Shown here: positions 5,537-7,185 of the stretch, in pieces
Layout: every line of letters starts with the position of its first letter
Position numbering within the stretch: the first letter of the stretch is position 1
DNA from: Sulfurovum sp.
Lineage (GTDB): Bacteria; Campylobacterota; Campylobacteria; Campylobacterales; Sulfurovaceae
Assembly: GCA_027066595.1 (NCBI GenBank)
Contig: JAMONG010000240.1
Location: 1 to 7,185, forward strand
Direction: 5' to 3'
Length of the DNA: 7,185 bases
Program-made: the position numbers and the translations under genes
The notes under the pieces: model-generated
The model's input: only the letters and a program-made list of their open reading frames with translations
What the model was told of the DNA's origin: nothing
Databases searched by the model: none

Positions 5537-5605
5537 TGTGATATGCCTTTAAAATATTTTCTGCATTATAAGTTAAATAGACTAAAATACAATTAAAGGA
5601 TGTCT
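5537..5605. promoter_or_regulatory. Divergent promoter region, cyclotransferase / 5'-nucleotidase
   Basis: On the minus strand TATAAT (5570-5565) predicts a start near 5558 and a leader of about 22 nt. On the plus strand TAAAAT (5583-5588) predicts a start near 5595 and a short leader containing AAAGGA (5595-5600). Clear -35 boxes are not seen. Confidence 0.5.
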
Positions 5606-6496
5606 ATGGCGTATGATTTAAAAAAGAAACTGGTGATTGCTATCTCTTCTCGTGCTTTGTTTGATTTGGAAGATGAAAACAAAATGTTTGAGAAAAAAGG
5701 GTTAAAGAAGTACTATAAATATCAAATTAAAAATGAAAACAAGCTACTTAAACGTGGTGCGGCGTTTGATTTTGTTAAAAACATACTGCGTATTAACAGA
5801 CATTTTGACAATAAACTCATAGAGGTTATCATACTCTCTCGTAACAATGCGGCAACTGGACTTCGCATCAAAAATTCTATAGAACACTATGGTCTTGATG
5901 TTGAAAGAGCAGGGTGGACGGCGGGGACTCCTATCTCAAACTACCTAAAGGCATTTGATGTAGACTTGTTTCTTTCTGTACATGAGAGTGATGTTCAAGA
6001 AGCGATTAATGTAGGTATAGCCGCTGCAAGAATCATCCCTAAAAAATATAAAAAAAATGGTAAACGAAAAGATGTACACATTGCTTTTGATGGTGATGCT
6101 GTTTTGTTTTCTGATGCATCTGAAAAGATATACCAAAAACATGGTCTTGAAGCATTCATCAAGCATGAGAAAAAAAATGCCAAAAACCCTCTACCCAAAG
6201 GACCTTTTGCCAAACTGCTCAAAGTAATCTCAAAAATACAAAAAAAGTTCCCTATGGAAAAAGCTCCTATTCGTACCTCACTCATCACTGCACGAGACTT
6301 TGGTACGTTTGAGAGGGTGATGCGTACCTTTGATGCATGGAATGTACGTGTAGATGAAGCATTTTTTCTAGGAGGTGTAGAGAAAAGACGTGTGGTTAAA
6401 TCTTTTAAAGCAGATATCTTTTTTGATGATCAAGATGTACACTTAGACAAAACTTCTAAAAAGACCCCCTCAGCAAAAGTACCTTACAGACGATAG
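5606..6496 (+). CDS. Cytosolic 5'-nucleotidase, cN-I family
   Basis: This 296-residue protein resembles the cN-I family, known from vertebrate NT5C1A, which dephosphorylates nucleoside 5'-monophosphates (AMP in animals). Landmarks are LVIAISSRALFDLE (9-22), ILSRNNAATGLRI (76-88), GWTAGTPISNYLKAFDVDLFLS (from 103), the core motif IAFDGDAVLFSD (159-170) with D162 and D164, FFLGGVEK (253-260), FFDDQDVH (272-279) near the end, and the terminal VPYRR. The sequence IAFDGDAVLFSD is almost the animal motif. No signal peptide, so cytoplasmic. Likely role: purine/pyrimidine salvage or NMP pool control. The ATG at 5606 has AAAGGA 5 nt upstream; an ATG at 5600 overlaps that ribosome site and is rejected. 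No terminator is visible before the thioredoxin gene, which has its own promoter. Confidence 0.9.
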   Translation: MAYDLKKKLVIAISSRALFDLEDENKMFEKKGLKKYYKYQIKNENKLLKRGAAFDFVKNILRINRHFDNKLIEVIILSRNNAATGLRIKNSIEHYGLDVERAGWTAGTPISNYLKAFDVDLFLSVHESDVQEAINVGIAAARIIPKKYKKNGKRKDVHIAFDGDAVLFSDASEKIYQKHGLEAFIKHEKKNAKNPLPKGPFAKLLKVISKIQKKFPMEKAPIRTSLITARDFGTFERVMRTFDAWNVRVDEAFFLGGVEKRRVVKSFKADIFFDDQDVHLDKTSKKTPSAKVPYRR

Positions 6497-6498
6497 GT

Positions 6499-6528
6499 TT
6501 AACTTTATTTACTTTATTTGTCTATAAT
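6499..6528 (+). promoter_or_regulatory. Promoter of the thioredoxin gene
   Basis: TATAAT at 6523-6528 with TTAACT at 6499-6504 (18-bp spacer) gives the best -10/-35 pair in the window. The start would be near 6535, leaving a leader of about 24 nt with AGGAG (6547-6551). Confidence 0.6.
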
Positions 6529-6558
6529 AAAAGTAACTAAAAATATAGGAGATTTAAT

Positions 6559-6987
6559 ATGAATGTAAATGTTGTTTGTCCTCATTGTCTTAAAGTAAAT
6601 CGTATTCCCAAAAAGGAATCTTATGCAAAAGCCAACTGTGGCGAGTGTAAAAATTCGTTGCTTGATTCAAAACCTGTGAGTGTGGATGCCCATAAACTTG
6701 GTCTGTTTTTAGCCAATTCAGAGATACCACTTATTGTGGACTTCTGGGCACCATGGTGTGGTCCATGTTTACAGATGGCACCTGCCTTTGAACAAACAGC
6801 TCTTGCTTTACCCCTACAGGCACAGTTCATAAAGGTCAATACCGAAGAACAACAAGCCCTTGGTGGTCAGTATGGTATACAGAGTATTCCAACGATGATA
6901 GTCTTTAAAAATGGAAAAGAGGTAGACAGAGTTTCTGGTGCACTCCCTCCTGAACAGCTTCTCTCTTGGGCGAAGCAGTATATATAA
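6559..6987 (+). CDS. trxC: Thioredoxin 2 type (zinc-finger thioredoxin)
   Basis: Thioredoxins reduce protein disulfides using electrons from thioredoxin reductase. This 142-residue protein has the N-terminal zinc-binding part typical of Trx2/TrxC: CPHC (7-10) and CGEC (27-30), four cysteines that in the family hold zinc and are linked to oxidative-stress response. The thioredoxin fold follows: VDFWAPWCGPC (60-70) with active-site C67 and C70, and the cis-proline loop SIPTM (109-113, P111). The C-terminal helix ends at YI. Length and order match TrxC of E. coli. No signal peptide, so cytoplasmic. The start has AGGAG 7 nt upstream and its own promoter. A response-regulator gene begins 21 nt after the stop, with no terminator between, so they are probably co-transcribed. 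Confidence 0.95.
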   Translation: MNVNVVCPHCLKVNRIPKKESYAKANCGECKNSLLDSKPVSVDAHKLGLFLANSEIPLIVDFWAPWCGPCLQMAPAFEQTALALPLQAQFIKVNTEEQQALGGQYGIQSIPTMIVFKNGKEVDRVSGALPPEQLLSWAKQYI

Positions 6988-7008
6988 TAAAATGAAAAAT
7001 GGATAGTT

Positions 7009-7185
7009 GTGGCAAAAATATTACTTTTAGAAGATGACGCTAACCTGAATGAAACGGTGACAGAGTTTTTAACAGAACAAGGACATGAAGTTATCGCTGT
7101 ATATGATGGTTATGAAGCCCAAGAGAAGCTTTATGAAAGTAAATATGATTTGCTACTTTTAGATGTTAACACGCCTGGTATGAAT
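7009..7185 (+). CDS. Response regulator, receiver domain (partial, cut by window edge)
   Basis: Fifty-nine codons are visible from a GTG start. The receiver domain shows KILLLEDDANLNETV (3-17) with the acidic pair D9/D10 that binds Mg, and the phosphorylation strand YDLLLLDVNTPGM (46-58) with D52 as the phospho-acceptor. The output domain is beyond the window, so whether it is an OmpR-type DNA-binding regulator is a guess from the DVNxPxxN style common in Campylobacterota. GGAT lies 5 nt before the GTG; no ATG in frame is nearby. A partner histidine kinase may follow, unseen. Its place just after the thioredoxin gene suggests a shared transcript. Confidence 0.9.
   Translation, partial: MAKILLLEDDANLNETVTEFLTEQGHEVIAVYDGYEAQEKLYESKYDLLLLDVNTPGMN

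Noticed and set aside
5600..5605. ATG at 5600 as start of the nucleotidase
   Set aside because: It overlaps the AAAGGA ribosome site, which is well spaced for the ATG at 5606.

Overview
The window looks like chromosomal DNA from a Campylobacterota (Epsilonproteobacteria) member, possibly a Sulfurovum- or Sulfurimonas-like organism. The evidence is AT-rich DNA, tightly packed short operons, promoters with good TATAAT-type -10 boxes but poor -35 boxes, and a partial response regulator ending LLLLDVNTPGM, in the style of OmpR-type regulators of that phylum. This placement is inference. No tRNA, rRNA, CRISPR array or transposase gene was seen.

Left part (1-2661), minus strand: gph (HAD phosphatase), then an FAD-dependent oxidoreductase, then a membrane protein whose end lies beyond base 1. 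The last two are translationally coupled through a TAATG overlap. Between gph and the oxidoreductase lies a 105-bp pair of inverted REP-like hairpins, each preceded by GTAG, which is the layout of a BIME. truD (tRNA pseudouridine synthase) diverges from gph across an 81-bp promoter region.

Middle (3733-5605): a plus-strand gene for an Arg/Tyr/Asn-rich lipoprotein is followed by a gene-poor 210-bp stretch. That stretch holds a 102-nt element closed by a 13-bp perfect inverted repeat, overlapped by a micro-ORF whose first residues resemble the CsrA N-terminus, and then a weak AT-rich terminator. Next on the minus strand are an unrecognised 113-residue protein with a probably leaderless transcript, an 85-residue membrane protein with a LemA-like tail, and a gamma-glutamylcyclotransferase-like protein. 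The last two form a tight operon ending in a hairpin terminator.

Right part (5606-7185), plus strand: a cytosolic 5'-nucleotidase of the cN-I family, a zinc-finger thioredoxin (Trx2/TrxC type) with its own promoter, and 21 bp later the start of a response regulator cut by the window edge.

Most genes are housekeeping or small accessory functions (tRNA modification, phosphoglycolate/nucleotide dephosphorylation, thiol redox, glutamyl-peptide turnover), with no single pathway linking them. The least explained parts are the REP pair, the 4340-4441 stem element with its CsrA-like micro-ORF, and the LemA-tail mini-protein.
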